Part shown: positions 42,733-50,410 of the stretch, one piece after another | How the letters are laid out: each line of letters begins with the position of its first letter | Numbering within the stretch: position 1 is the first letter of the stretch | Origin: Betaproteobacteria bacterium | GTDB lineage: Bacteria; Pseudomonadota; Gammaproteobacteria; Burkholderiales; SG8-41 | Assembly (NCBI GenBank): GCA_029863175.1 | Contig: JAOTVX010000025.1 | Location: 1-50,410, forward strand | Direction of reading: 5' to 3' | Length of the DNA: 50,410 bases | Program-made: the position numbers and the translations under genes | The notes under the pieces: generated by a model | The model's input: the letters and a program-made list of their open reading frames with translations, nothing else | Databases searched by the model: none | What the model was told of the DNA's origin: nothing

Positions 42733-44499
42733 ATGCTGCTCTCGATATTCAAACAGGTGCTGCGGGGGAGCCGCTCCAGGCGCTTGGCTGAACGTGAGCG
42801 CATCGCGGCTGCGCAGCTGCAGCATGGGCGCACGCTTCAGGACAGGGGCGATGTTGCCGGGGCGCGTGCCGCGTGCGAAGGCGTTTTGTCGCATGATCCG
42901 GCGCACCCCGGTGCACATTGTCTTCTGGGTGCGTTGTGCGGTCAGGAAGGAGACCTTGACCGGGCATTGACCCATTTCACCGAGGCGGTCCGTCTGGCGC
43001 CGGAGTCGGAGGAGGCGAACCTCGGATTGGGAAACGTTCACCGGCTCCGCAACGCGCCCGAAGCCGCCGCCGCGAGCTATCGCCGTGCCCTTGCGATCAA
43101 TGCCGACTCGCCCGCCGCCCATTACAGTTTGGGGCTGGTCCTGCGTCACTTTGGCCATTTCGGCGCAGCTTCAGAGCACTTACAGCGTGCGTTCTCGCTT
43201 TCACCCGATCTCGCCGATGCGGCCAAGGAATGTGCGCTTTGTCAGATACACCTCGGCGCCCATGAGGCCGCGATTGCGGTACTTACGGAAGCGATCGAGG
43301 GTCACCCCGCGGCCGGCGAGCTTTACGCGGCCCTCGGTTTCGTCTACCAGAAAATGCACTGGCCCCAGAGGGCACTCGAGTGCTATGAGAAAGCCCGTTC
43401 CCTCGGTCACGCGGACGCGGAGTTGTACAACAATCTGGGGATCGTGTTTCAGGATCTGGGGCGCGTATCGGAGGCATTTTCTTGCTACGAGCAGGCCATC
43501 GAGCTACAGAACGATTTTCCGCTTGCCCGGTTTCATCGCGGCCTGTGCAGGCTCCTGACGGGAGATTACGCCCGCGGGTGGCCGGAGTACGAGATCAGGC
43601 TGCTGAGCGAGGACAACCCGCGCCGGCCCTATGCGTATCCGAGGTGGACGGGAGAGCCGCTCACGGGCCGTACGATACTGGTGTGGAGCGAGCAGGGACT
43701 GGGTGACGAGATCATGTTTGCCTCCTGCCTTCCGCAGATCGTGGGCGCGGCGCGGCGCTGCGTCGTCGAATGCAGCCCCAAACTGGAAGCGCTGTTCCGT
43801 CGTTCATTCCCCGGCCCCCGGATCTACGCCGCCGAGCCAGATCGCTCGATCCCGGAGGCGATCAAGGTGGAGGCCATCGACTGCGAGACCCAGATCGGAT
43901 CGCTGCCGCTTTATCTGCGGCGCTCCGCGCAGGATTTTCCGCGGCATGCTGGCTACCTAAGGGCTGACCCGGAGCGCATCGCGATGTGGCGCGAGCGCCT
44001 GTCGTCGCTCGGCAGCGGGCTCAAGGTGGGCGTGTCCTGGCAGGGCGGAACGCATCTCACGCGCAGTCCGTTGCGCTCCATTCCGCTTTCCCAGTGGCTT
44101 CCAATATTCAACGCGGATGACGCTTGTTTCATCAGCCTGCAATATGGAGACTCCGCGGCTGCGCTCCATGAATTGGCGTCGCAGCATGGAAAACACGTTG
44201 CACATTGGCAGGAGGCAATCGACGACTACGACGAAACCGCGGCGCTTGTCAGTGCACTCGACCTCGTGATTTCGGTCCAGACCGCCGTGGTTCACTTGAC
44301 CGGCGCGCTTGGCAAGCCGGCGTGGGTCATGGTTTCGTACTGTCCGGAGTGGCGCTACGGCTTTGCCGGTGAAGGCATGCCTTGGTATCCTTCGGTGCGC
44401 GTTTTCCGCCAGTCCTCGTTCGGCGAGTGGGGGCCTGTGATTGCGACGGCTGCTCGGGAACTCCATGAACTGGAACGCCGCGCTGGGACGTCTTCGTAA
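42733..44499 (+). CDS. TPR protein with C-terminal glycosyltransferase (GT9-like) domain
   Basis: The protein is 588 residues. About seven tetratricopeptide repeats fill residues ~25-290 (for example AHYSLGLVLRHFGHFGAASEHL, NNLGIVFQDLGRVSEAFSCYEQAIEL). After GWPEYEIRLL begins a conserved linker, GEPLTGRTILVWSEQGLGDEIMFASCLP, then a GT-B fold domain ending LVISVQTAVVHLTGALGKPAWVM and WRYGFAGEGMPWYPSVRVFRQ. These combined proteins occur in flagellar or surface glycosylation loci. The donor and acceptor are not known. It is a paralogue of the gene at 45518. Confidence 0.9.
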   Translation: MLLSIFKQVLRGSRSRRLAERERIAAAQLQHGRTLQDRGDVAGARAACEGVLSHDPAHPGAHCLLGALCGQEGDLDRALTHFTEAVRLAPESEEANLGLGNVHRLRNAPEAAAASYRRALAINADSPAAHYSLGLVLRHFGHFGAASEHLQRAFSLSPDLADAAKECALCQIHLGAHEAAIAVLTEAIEGHPAAGELYAALGFVYQKMHWPQRALECYEKARSLGHADAELYNNLGIVFQDLGRVSEAFSCYEQAIELQNDFPLARFHRGLCRLLTGDYARGWPEYEIRLLSEDNPRRPYAYPRWTGEPLTGRTILVWSEQGLGDEIMFASCLPQIVGAARRCVVECSPKLEALFRRSFPGPRIYAAEPDRSIPEAIKVEAIDCETQIGSLPLYLRRSAQDFPRHAGYLRADPERIAMWRERLSSLGSGLKVGVSWQGGTHLTRSPLRSIPLSQWLPIFNADDACFISLQYGDSAAALHELASQHGKHVAHWQEAIDDYDETAALVSALDLVISVQTAVVHLTGALGKPAWVMVSYCPEWRYGFAGEGMPWYPSVRVFRQSSFGEWGPVIATAARELHELERRAGTSS

Positions 44500-44623
44500 A
44501 TTCCCCCCGGGGAATAGGCTGTGCGCGCAGTCGATCGCGGCCATGGATAACGGGATTCATTTCGAGAGCGCCCCGCCCGACATGCGCGTGGTGGCGAACA
44601 AGCGGAAGAGGAGTGCTTAGATC

Positions 44624-45304
44624 ATGATTCGGGTCTTCATTGGTTACGACCCGCGAGAAGCAGTGGCCTACAACGTGCTTGCTCATAGCATACAGGCGCG
44701 CGCCTCGGAACCGGTCTCGATCGCGCCGCTGATGCTCTCCCAACTTAAGGACGTTCTGACGCGCGAACGGCATCCGTTGCAGAGCACGGATTTCTCCTTT
44801 TCGCGTTTTCTCACTCCGTACCTTTCCGACTATACCGGCTGGTCGGTGTTCATGGACTGCGACATGCTGGTCCTGAAGGACATTGCCGAGCTTTGGAGCT
44901 TGCGCGATGACCGCTACGCCGTGATGGTTGTCAAACACGACCACGTACCAAAGGAGTCGGTGAAGTTCCTCGGCGAGCCCCAGACCAAGTATGAGAAGAA
45001 GAACTGGTCCAGCGTGATGCTGTTCAACAACGCGAAGTGCCGCGCGTTGAATTCCGAGTACGTGAACCGAGCCTCGGGCCTGGAATTGCACCAGTTCAAG
45101 TGGCTGGGAAACGACGACCTGATCGGGGAGTTGCCGGACCGGTGGAATCACCTGGTCGGCTATAATCCGCCGCGCCCGGACGCCGCTCTTGTGCATTACA
45201 CGCTGGGTGGTCCGTACTTTCCGGAGTACAAGTTCTGCGAGTATGCGGAAGCGTGGCGCGCCGAGCGGGACGCGATGCTTCACGCCGGAAAGCGTTCCGC
45301 TTAG
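44624..45304 (+). CDS. Small glycosyltransferase with D-x-D motif
   Basis: The protein is 226 residues. It starts MIRVFIGYDPREAVAYNVLAHS and has the metal/nucleotide-sugar motif FMDCDMLVLKDIAEL (D-x-D), then KKNWSSVMLFNNAKC and VHYTLGGPYFPEY, where the late His could be a further metal ligand, as in GT8-like enzymes. Length and motifs fit a compact GT-A transferase. GAAGAGGAG precedes the ATG. It lies between two TPR-glycosyltransferases on the same strand. Confidence 0.88.
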   Translation: MIRVFIGYDPREAVAYNVLAHSIQARASEPVSIAPLMLSQLKDVLTRERHPLQSTDFSFSRFLTPYLSDYTGWSVFMDCDMLVLKDIAELWSLRDDRYAVMVVKHDHVPKESVKFLGEPQTKYEKKNWSSVMLFNNAKCRALNSEYVNRASGLELHQFKWLGNDDLIGELPDRWNHLVGYNPPRPDAALVHYTLGGPYFPEYKFCEYAEAWRAERDAMLHAGKRSA

Positions 45305-45338
45305 TCCGCGTGCCCGAGCTGCGCAGCCAGCAGGTGCC

Positions 45339-45524
45339 ATGCTGAAAATGCTGCAGCGGGCCTTGAGCGCGCGCCACGGGTCGGGCCACGGGGAGGCGCC
45401 ACAGGCCCCGCCAACGCCAACCGCTGGAGGCCAGGTTGAGCAACAACTCGGCAAGCTTGCATGTGGAATGATCGAGGGGGCGGTGGGTAACCGACCTCAC
45501 TTGCTACGACTGATGTCATGCTGA
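45339..45524 (+). CDS. Short ORF, possibly the N-terminal stub of a TPR-glycosyltransferase
   Basis: This is a 61-codon frame starting MLKMLQRALSARHGSGHGEA and ending LLRLMSC, overlapping the next gene by 7 bases. The first residues resemble the N-termini of the neighbouring paralogues (MLIRLLRRLLRGG and similar, followed by a proline-rich part), which suggests the stub of a third copy. It may also be a real small protein that couples translation to the next gene. Weak evidence either way. Confidence 0.3.
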   Translation: MLKMLQRALSARHGSGHGEAPQAPPTPTAGGQVEQQLGKLACGMIEGAVGNRPHLLRLMSC

Positions 45525-47191
45525 TCCGTTTGCTCCGACGGTTGCTGCGGGGTGGCGCCCCAGACCGACGTGGGGAGGCGCCGCGTCTTCCGCCGCACGC
45601 TGCCCCTGAGCGTGCTCGTGCGCGGGAAGCACTGCGGCAGGCCGTCGGATTTCTGCAGGCGGGCCGGTTCGATCCGGCCGAGACGCTTCTGCGCGAGGCG
45701 ATCGATCTGGAGCACGATCTCCCGGAGGCTCATTTTCGAATGGGCGAGCTGCACGAGCGGCGCGGCGAACTCGAGGATGCCGCCGACTGCCACGAGCTCG
45801 CCGTGCACTTCGATCCCGGCTATATTCCGGCGCACTACGCTTTGGCAGCGCTGCACAAATCTCAAGGGCGCCATGCGCAAGCTGCAGAGCATTACCAAAG
45901 GGTCGTAGAACTTAGCCCGGAAGATGCCGCGGCGCATACGAATCTCTGCTGGGCGCTTTACGAGACGGCGGCCTATGACATCGCCCGACAGCATGGGGAG
46001 CGCGCCATTGCGATCGATCCCAAGCTGACTGAAGCCCACCACAATCTGGGCCTGGTTCTCAGGGAGGTAGGCGAACCTGCGCGGGCCGTTCAGCACATCC
46101 AGCGGGCGCTGGAGTTGAAGCCACGCGCGGAGACGGCCGCAGCGCTGGCTCATGCATACCGGGATCTGGGGCGACTGAAGGAGGCGATTGCGAGTTACGA
46201 CCGTGCTTTGCGCTTAAAGCCCGATCTGGGCGACGCAGTAATCAACCGGGCCTACGCATACCTGTTGAAAGAGGATTACGGCGTTGGCTGGGCGGAGTAC
46301 GAAAGGCGGTTCGCAGCTACTGGCACGAAGGTACGCGACTTCGGATTCCCGCAGTGGAACGGCGAGCCGTTGCGGGGGAAGACGATACTCGTGCACGCGG
46401 AGCAGGGACTGGGCGATGAAATCATGTTTGCCTCGTGCCTGCCCGAGCTCATCGTGCAGGCAGATCGGGTGATCATCGAATGCAATGACCGGCTGGAGTC
46501 GCTCTTCCGCCGTTCATTTCCGCAAACCATCGTTCACGGTGGCAAGAAGGAAGACCCAACCGATTGGGTCATGCAATATGCCCCGGTACATTGGCAGCTT
46601 CCGGTTGGCAGCTTGCCGCGATGGTTTCGGGCAGATCGAGCCGCGTTTCTCCGGAAGGGAGGCTATTTGCAGGCGGATCCCCGAGGCGTCAACGAATGGC
46701 GGGACCGATTAGGCGTCCAGAACAAACGTGTCATCGGACTGTCGTGGCGAGGTGGTGCGCCGAAGACGCGCGGTTACCTGCGTTCGGTTCCGCTTGAATT
46801 GTTTGGCTCCCTGCTCGAGCAGGACGCGGTCTTCGTCAGCCTGCAGCACGGTGTGGAATCGCGTGGCCTCGAGGCGGCGGGTGGGCGCATCAGAACGTTC
46901 CCTCGAGTGACCGAGAACCTTGACCATCTGGCTGCCCTGATCAACACGCTTGATCTCGTCGTGAGCGTGGACAACACCAACGTGCAATTGGCGGGGGCGT
47001 TGGATCGTCCCGTGTGGGTACTGCTCTCGGCGAGTCCGGAGTGGCGCTATGGGTTAAGGGGCGAAGCCACGCCATGGTATCCTTCGGCGACGCTTTTTCG
47101 ACAAGGCGACGACCGACGATGGGAGCCGGTCATGGAGAAACTTGCGGGCGCCCTCAACGACCTGCGCGGGCGCGCCGAGACCGGGAATTGA
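45518..47191 (+). CDS. TPR protein with C-terminal glycosyltransferase (GT9-like) domain, second copy
   Basis: The protein is 557 residues, with the same layout as the gene at 42733. TPRs fill residues ~35-245 (AHYALAALHKSQGRHAQAAEHY, HHNLGLVLREVGEPARAVQH). Then comes the shared linker GEPLRGKTILVHAEQGLGDEIMFASCLP and a GT-B domain with GLSWRGGAPKTRGYLRSVPL and LVVSVDNTNVQLAGALDRPVWVL, ending WRYGLRGEATPWYPSATLFRQ. The paralogue has QTAVVHLTGAL where this has DNTNVQLAGAL, so the His usual in the GT9-type active loop is replaced here by Gln; the catalytic state of the two may differ. Confidence 0.9.
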   Translation: MLIRLLRRLLRGGAPDRRGEAPRLPPHAAPERARAREALRQAVGFLQAGRFDPAETLLREAIDLEHDLPEAHFRMGELHERRGELEDAADCHELAVHFDPGYIPAHYALAALHKSQGRHAQAAEHYQRVVELSPEDAAAHTNLCWALYETAAYDIARQHGERAIAIDPKLTEAHHNLGLVLREVGEPARAVQHIQRALELKPRAETAAALAHAYRDLGRLKEAIASYDRALRLKPDLGDAVINRAYAYLLKEDYGVGWAEYERRFAATGTKVRDFGFPQWNGEPLRGKTILVHAEQGLGDEIMFASCLPELIVQADRVIIECNDRLESLFRRSFPQTIVHGGKKEDPTDWVMQYAPVHWQLPVGSLPRWFRADRAAFLRKGGYLQADPRGVNEWRDRLGVQNKRVIGLSWRGGAPKTRGYLRSVPLELFGSLLEQDAVFVSLQHGVESRGLEAAGGRIRTFPRVTENLDHLAALINTLDLVVSVDNTNVQLAGALDRPVWVLLSASPEWRYGLRGEATPWYPSATLFRQGDDRRWEPVMEKLAGALNDLRGRAETGN

Positions 47192-47243
47192 TGCAGGCCA
47201 TTCAGCGGAGAGCAACCGAGCTCGCCTTAATTTCTTATCTGTC

Positions 47244-47894
47244 ATGTTTCTCAAGCTCTTGAAGACGGAGCTCGCAGTGAGGCTTTTCGGCGGTGCCAAG
47301 CGGCGATCGCCGTTTGACTGCGAGCGACATCACGGTTCATGGCATCACGCTGATCTGGAGTGGATGGCGCGATCCGTTAGGAATGTGCCAGGTGATTTCG
47401 CCGAAATTGGCGTCTATCGCGGGGCCGCGTTCCGAAGGCTCGCCGCTCTGGCGCATGAACAAGACAGGATAGCCCATGCTTTCGACAGCTTTCATGGTAT
47501 GGGCGATCCTGGCCCTGAGGACGGCGAGCAATATCCTAAGGGCAAGTTTGACGTCGGGGGGCCGGAGTCGTTTATGAGTCTGATGGACGAAGCAGGCGTT
47601 CCCCGTGATCATTACCGGCTTTGGCCTGGATATGCTCCGTTCTGCTTCGAATCGTTCCCTGCGCAGTCGCGCTTCTCCTTGGTGTTGATTGACGTCGATC
47701 ATTATCAGCCGACGGCCGACAGCCTTCTTTGGGCGGCGCCTCGCGTGAATCGAGGAGGCATCCTTGCCCTCGATGACTATATTCCCGTGACCGATTTGCT
47801 GGCCACCAAGGCGATCAAGGAATTTCTCGCGAGTGAATCGCGTTTTGACGCGGTTGCAGAGTTCAATCAACAATTGATTTTGCGCAGGAAGTAG
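47244..47894 (+). CDS. TylF/MycF-type methyltransferase
   Basis: The protein is 216 residues. The SAM site begins GDFAEIGVYRGAAFRRLAAL; AHAFDSFHGMGDP and VLIDVDHYQPTADSL carry the Asp metal/substrate residues seen in macrocin O-methyltransferase-like enzymes; GGILALDDYI follows. Known relatives methylate sugar hydroxyls with Mg. The start is ATG 47244 (MFLKLLKTELAVRLFGG). Located after the TPR-glycosyltransferase on the same strand, it would modify a glycan made by the cluster. A dead relative's tail lies at 7378. Confidence 0.85.
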   Translation: MFLKLLKTELAVRLFGGAKRRSPFDCERHHGSWHHADLEWMARSVRNVPGDFAEIGVYRGAAFRRLAALAHEQDRIAHAFDSFHGMGDPGPEDGEQYPKGKFDVGGPESFMSLMDEAGVPRDHYRLWPGYAPFCFESFPAQSRFSLVLIDVDHYQPTADSLLWAAPRVNRGGILALDDYIPVTDLLATKAIKEFLASESRFDAVAEFNQQLILRRK

Positions 47895-48022
47895 GCGAGG
47901 GATGCTGCTATAAACCCGCAGAAACGGCAGGCCCGGTCCATGACGCTGATTGGATTGCCTAACGAAATATCCGGGCTGGCAGCTCGGCGCGTTCCGGCGA
48001 TTGGGCGGGAACTGTTCAGCTG

Positions 48023-49348
48023 ATGAAATGTGCCGTGGTAGTCCCGGTGGGACCGGGGCACGAATATCTTGTCGACGATAGCATTGAGTCCGTGCAGGAA
48101 GCGTTTGCGACAAACCACGGACCGTTTGCCGGAATAAGCGTGGTTCGCGTCGATGATACGCAGGGCCTACTGGGCCGATCCGCGGCGCGCAACAAAGGAG
48201 TCGCGGAAGCCCAAAAGCAGGGTGCGGAGTGGGTCTTTTTCCTTGACGCCGACGACTTGATGGATAGCGGTGCCTTTGGCGTAATGACGAGCTATCACGC
48301 GGATCATGACGCGGTTTGGGGTTTGATCTGCGAGCTGAGCGAAGACGAGGAAAGTTATCTCGTGCGGCAGGGGCAATTGCCTTCGATCGAGCACATAGAG
48401 CAGGTGCTTGTGAACGATCCAACGCTGACACTTCAGATGGGGCACTTCGTCCGCACGAGCGTCGCGGCTGCCACGCCGTTCGATATCACGCTCAACTGCG
48501 GGGAGGACTTCGACTACTATCTCAGATTATGGCCGCGGTTTCGGTGCCGCAAAGTTCCGATACCGCTTTTCATCAATCGTCGCGGCTTTCATTCCACCGG
48601 CCCGCGGAGTGCGAGCGGGAGCCAATGGCAGAATGCAGTGCAGTCCATCATAAGAACACGCTGCAGGGCCGCTAATCTAGCGTGCGAGTTCAAGTGCGAC
48701 GGAGAATCGTTCAGGTTTCGCATAGTTAATCCCTTTGACTTGATCCAACGCCATTTCCTGCGAGGAGAGTTCTTTGAGTTTGCCGAATTGCGCTTTGTCA
48801 GGGACAACATGAGGAAAGGCGCTGCAATAGTGGATGTCGGCGCCAATGTGGGCAACCACGCCGTGTTTCTATCCCGATTCCTGGAGCCGAAGCGTATTCT
48901 GGTGTTGGAGCCGAATGTCGAACTGTTTGACGCCTTGAACTACAACTTGCGCGCCAACGGCGTTACGGACGCCGACACGAGTTTTCTCGGGCTGGCGATT
49001 GGTGCCAAGGGAAAGAACTACGAATTGAGCATCAAAGATCTGAACAACGTTGGTGCAGGTCACCTGATAGAGTCGTCGTCAGGAACGATACGTTCCGAGC
49101 CACTGGACGCGATCGTACGGGATCATGTCGACCTGATCAAAATCGATGTCGAAGGCATGGAACTTGAGGTTCTCGAGGGGGCTACGCTTACCATCTCCCG
49201 CTTTCGGCCGTATTTACTCGTGGAAACGTTCAATGCCCACGTCGAAGCCATGGCTCGGTGGTGCCAGGAACATGGCTATCGCGTCGTGCGCCGGTTTGAG
49301 TATGTCAACTCCGTCAATTTGTTTTTGGAAGCCGTGCAGAGGAATTAA
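48023..49348 (+). CDS. Fusion of GT2-like glycosyltransferase and FkbM methyltransferase
   Basis: The protein is 441 residues. Residues ~1-225 form a GT-A fold: CAVVVPVGPGHEYLVDDSIE, GRSAARNKGVAEA, and WVFFLDADDLMD with the D-x-D-D metal motif, then NCGEDFDYYLRLW. Residues ~235-441 are an FkbM-type SAM methyltransferase: AAIVDVGANVGNHAVFLSRF, ILVLEPNVELFDALNYNL, then IKIDVEGMELEVLEGA and PYLLVETF. One polypeptide thus adds a sugar and perhaps O-methylates it. The start is ATG 48023. Both halves look intact. Confidence 0.9.
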   Translation: MKCAVVVPVGPGHEYLVDDSIESVQEAFATNHGPFAGISVVRVDDTQGLLGRSAARNKGVAEAQKQGAEWVFFLDADDLMDSGAFGVMTSYHADHDAVWGLICELSEDEESYLVRQGQLPSIEHIEQVLVNDPTLTLQMGHFVRTSVAAATPFDITLNCGEDFDYYLRLWPRFRCRKVPIPLFINRRGFHSTGPRSASGSQWQNAVQSIIRTRCRAANLACEFKCDGESFRFRIVNPFDLIQRHFLRGEFFEFAELRFVRDNMRKGAAIVDVGANVGNHAVFLSRFLEPKRILVLEPNVELFDALNYNLRANGVTDADTSFLGLAIGAKGKNYELSIKDLNNVGAGHLIESSSGTIRSEPLDAIVRDHVDLIKIDVEGMELEVLEGATLTISRFRPYLLVETFNAHVEAMARWCQEHGYRVVRRFEYVNSVNLFLEAVQRN

Positions 49349-49390
49349 AACGGCTAGTGATTGAGTGATGTGTTCCGAGAACGCTGTGGA

Positions 49391-50008
49391 ATGCCGATAA
49401 TGAAACCGCAAATCCTTGAGTTCTGGAGACAAGCGCAACTTTTCCATATAAATCCGGGAGTTGCCAACGACTTTCCCGAAGGATGGGATGTGCGTGAGGA
49501 ACTGCGCGAAATCTTCGGGGATCGCCACGTTTCTGATATTGGCTGCGGTTACGGTCGGCTATGCACAGCCTTTCGACCCGATCATTATGCAGGCTACGAT
49601 CTAAATCCTGTCGCGATTGAGACCGCACGACACCGATATCCCGAATACCGCTTCACGTTGATGCGGGATCCGTCTGATTACGGAACCAACGACGCAGCTT
49701 TACTCTACGCGGTCCTTCTCCACATCCACGATGACGATATAGAGGCGGTAGTCAAGCAGCTTTGCGACAGTGTGAAATTTCTGGTTGTGGCAGAAATAAT
49801 GCTGCGGTCTTGGCGTGGCTCGGACGCCACCAGACAGAAACAGGCGCCGCCAGTATTTAATCGGGACGTTGCGGAATATGTCGCAATGTTCGCAAAACAC
49901 GGCTTTGACATAGACGATGTGGTGATCGCTCCGTATAAGCGTTATCCGGATACCGACATGACTTTTTTGGTTCTGGCCCGAGGGCGCTCAAAAGAAGATG
50001 GCGGCTAG
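49391..50008 (+). CDS. Class I SAM-dependent methyltransferase
   Basis: The protein is 205 residues from ATG 49391; TTG 49361 and ATG 49400 are other in-frame choices. The SAM motif I is HVSDIGCGYGRLCTAF, then YAGYDLNPVAIETARHRYP, motif II AALLYAVLLHIHDDDIEAVV, and LVVAEIMLRSWRGSD. It is a small stand-alone methyltransferase of the Methyltransf_23/25 type. It is the last gene of the glycan-modification block, 42 bases after the FkbM fusion, so its substrate is probably a sugar; this is inferred from position. Confidence 0.85.
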   Translation: MPIMKPQILEFWRQAQLFHINPGVANDFPEGWDVREELREIFGDRHVSDIGCGYGRLCTAFRPDHYAGYDLNPVAIETARHRYPEYRFTLMRDPSDYGTNDAALLYAVLLHIHDDDIEAVVKQLCDSVKFLVVAEIMLRSWRGSDATRQKQAPPVFNRDVAEYVAMFAKHGFDIDDVVIAPYKRYPDTDMTFLVLARGRSKEDGG

Positions 50009-50410
50009 GAGGTTGGGCGTCGAACAATCGCGGCAGCTCAGCGCGTGTCGGCGAAAATGGGCAGGTGAGAACGAGCGCAGTTTTGGTTAGGAAGAGCAAA
50101 TCATGTCGACGCTCAGTTTGCGATTCACTCCATGACGCTCGGCTCGAACAGACCTCGTTTTTTGTCCGCGGGAAGCGATCTAAGTGTTTGGGTGCTCTAG
50201 ATCGCTATTGGATGGCCGAACCTCAACAACGCCGCGCAAGGCGACCGGTGGTCCCGAGGGAAACAGCGTTGATCGTAGCAAAGCCCCGGCGGCCACCCAA
50301 ACTCCCCCACCTGTGGCCAGGGCAAACTCCCCCACCCTGAGCATGCCTAGCCGCGGCTGAGCCGCGGGGCTCCGGCGACGAGACGGTTACCCTCGCCCCC
50401 TCACAAACGA
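50009..50410. other. Non-coding right end of the window
   Basis: No gene is supported. There is a 9-bp perfect stem (AGCGATCTA at 50174-50182 with TAGATCGCT at 50198-50206), a pair of direct repeats listed separately, and a GC hairpin (GCCGCGGCT with AGCCGCGG) near 50350-50370. The end could be the border of an insertion sequence that continues beyond the window. Confidence 0.5.
50298..50336. repeat. Two direct repeats, possible IS terminal repeats
   Basis: CAAACTCCCCCACC occurs at 50298-50311 and again at 50323-50336, period 25, each following a GGCCA-type sequence. Multiple short subterminal repeats with such C-rich cores are known at IS21-family ends, but no transposase is visible within the window to confirm this. 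Confidence 0.4.

Noticed and set aside
42733..44499. Assignment of the TPR-glycosyltransferase to GT41 like the gene at 1285
   Set aside because: The C-terminal domain lacks GT41 blocks and has a different conserved linker and GT9-like loop.
44543..44620. 25-codon ORF before the small glycosyltransferase
   Set aside because: No ribosome-binding sequence and no recognisable product; probably chance.

Overview
The window is GC-rich bacterial chromosome, most likely from a betaproteobacterium (Burkholderiales/Nitrosomonadales-like). This is inferred from protein style, a tripartite tricarboxylate transporter, a GAF-GspE/HD-GYP cluster and an oxalate-to-formate pathway of that kind; no 16S or other decisive marker is present.

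Layout. (1) 1-1020: tail of a LuxR-type regulator, then a mostly non-coding stretch with debris, including the 3' part of a tRNA-Met and a REP-like hairpin. (2) 1028-7540: a surface or protein glycosylation block, with a TPR/SPINDLY-type glycosyltransferase and its truncated twin, a GNAT protein, two DegT-fold proteins (one lacking the PLP lysine), a small orphan gene and a UDP-GlcNAc 4,6-dehydratase-like enzyme. (3) 7378-14440: mixed accessory genes (SDR, GNAT-like protein, polysaccharide deacetylase, enolase-superfamily dehydratase, CapA-like protein) separated by gene remnants (TylF-like methyltransferase, transposase, MBOAT, cupin). (4) 14442-33619: a coherent oxalate/formate C1 island. 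It holds UspA, a predicted sRNA, sucCD, an NAD-dependent formate dehydrogenase (fused NuoE/NuoF-type beta subunit plus molybdo/tungsto alpha subunit), fhs, a TerC-family protein, UspA, tctCBA, a Crp/Fnr-family regulator, oxc, frc and a formyltransferase-like gene. (5) 34269-42315: a signalling block with a protein-kinase remnant, PP2C phosphatase, double-FHA protein, metallo-beta-lactamase-fold protein, GAF-GspE ATPase, GAF-HD-GYP phosphodiesterase and a conserved small protein. (6) 42733-50008: a second glycosylation block with two TPR-glycosyltransferase paralogues, a small glycosyltransferase, a TylF-like methyltransferase, a GT2-FkbM fusion and another methyltransferase.

How the island works (family knowledge plus inference). 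TctCBA would import oxalate or a related carboxylate. Frc loads it with CoA, Oxc decarboxylates oxalyl-CoA to formyl-CoA, and Frc releases formate. Formate is oxidised to CO2 for NADH by FdhAB or loaded on tetrahydrofolate by Fhs. SucCD may supply succinyl-CoA to prime the CoA cycle.

The most interesting observation is that three perfect TTGAC-N4-GTCAA palindromes sit upstream of exactly the three transcription units of this pathway (sucC, tctC, oxc). The only Crp/Fnr-family regulator in the window lies inside the island and carries the ExxSR recognition motif expected for TTGA half-sites. At oxc and tctC the palindrome is centred 29.5 bases before a recognisable -10 hexamer, which is class II activator geometry. 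This defines a candidate, apparently self-contained oxalate/formate regulon.
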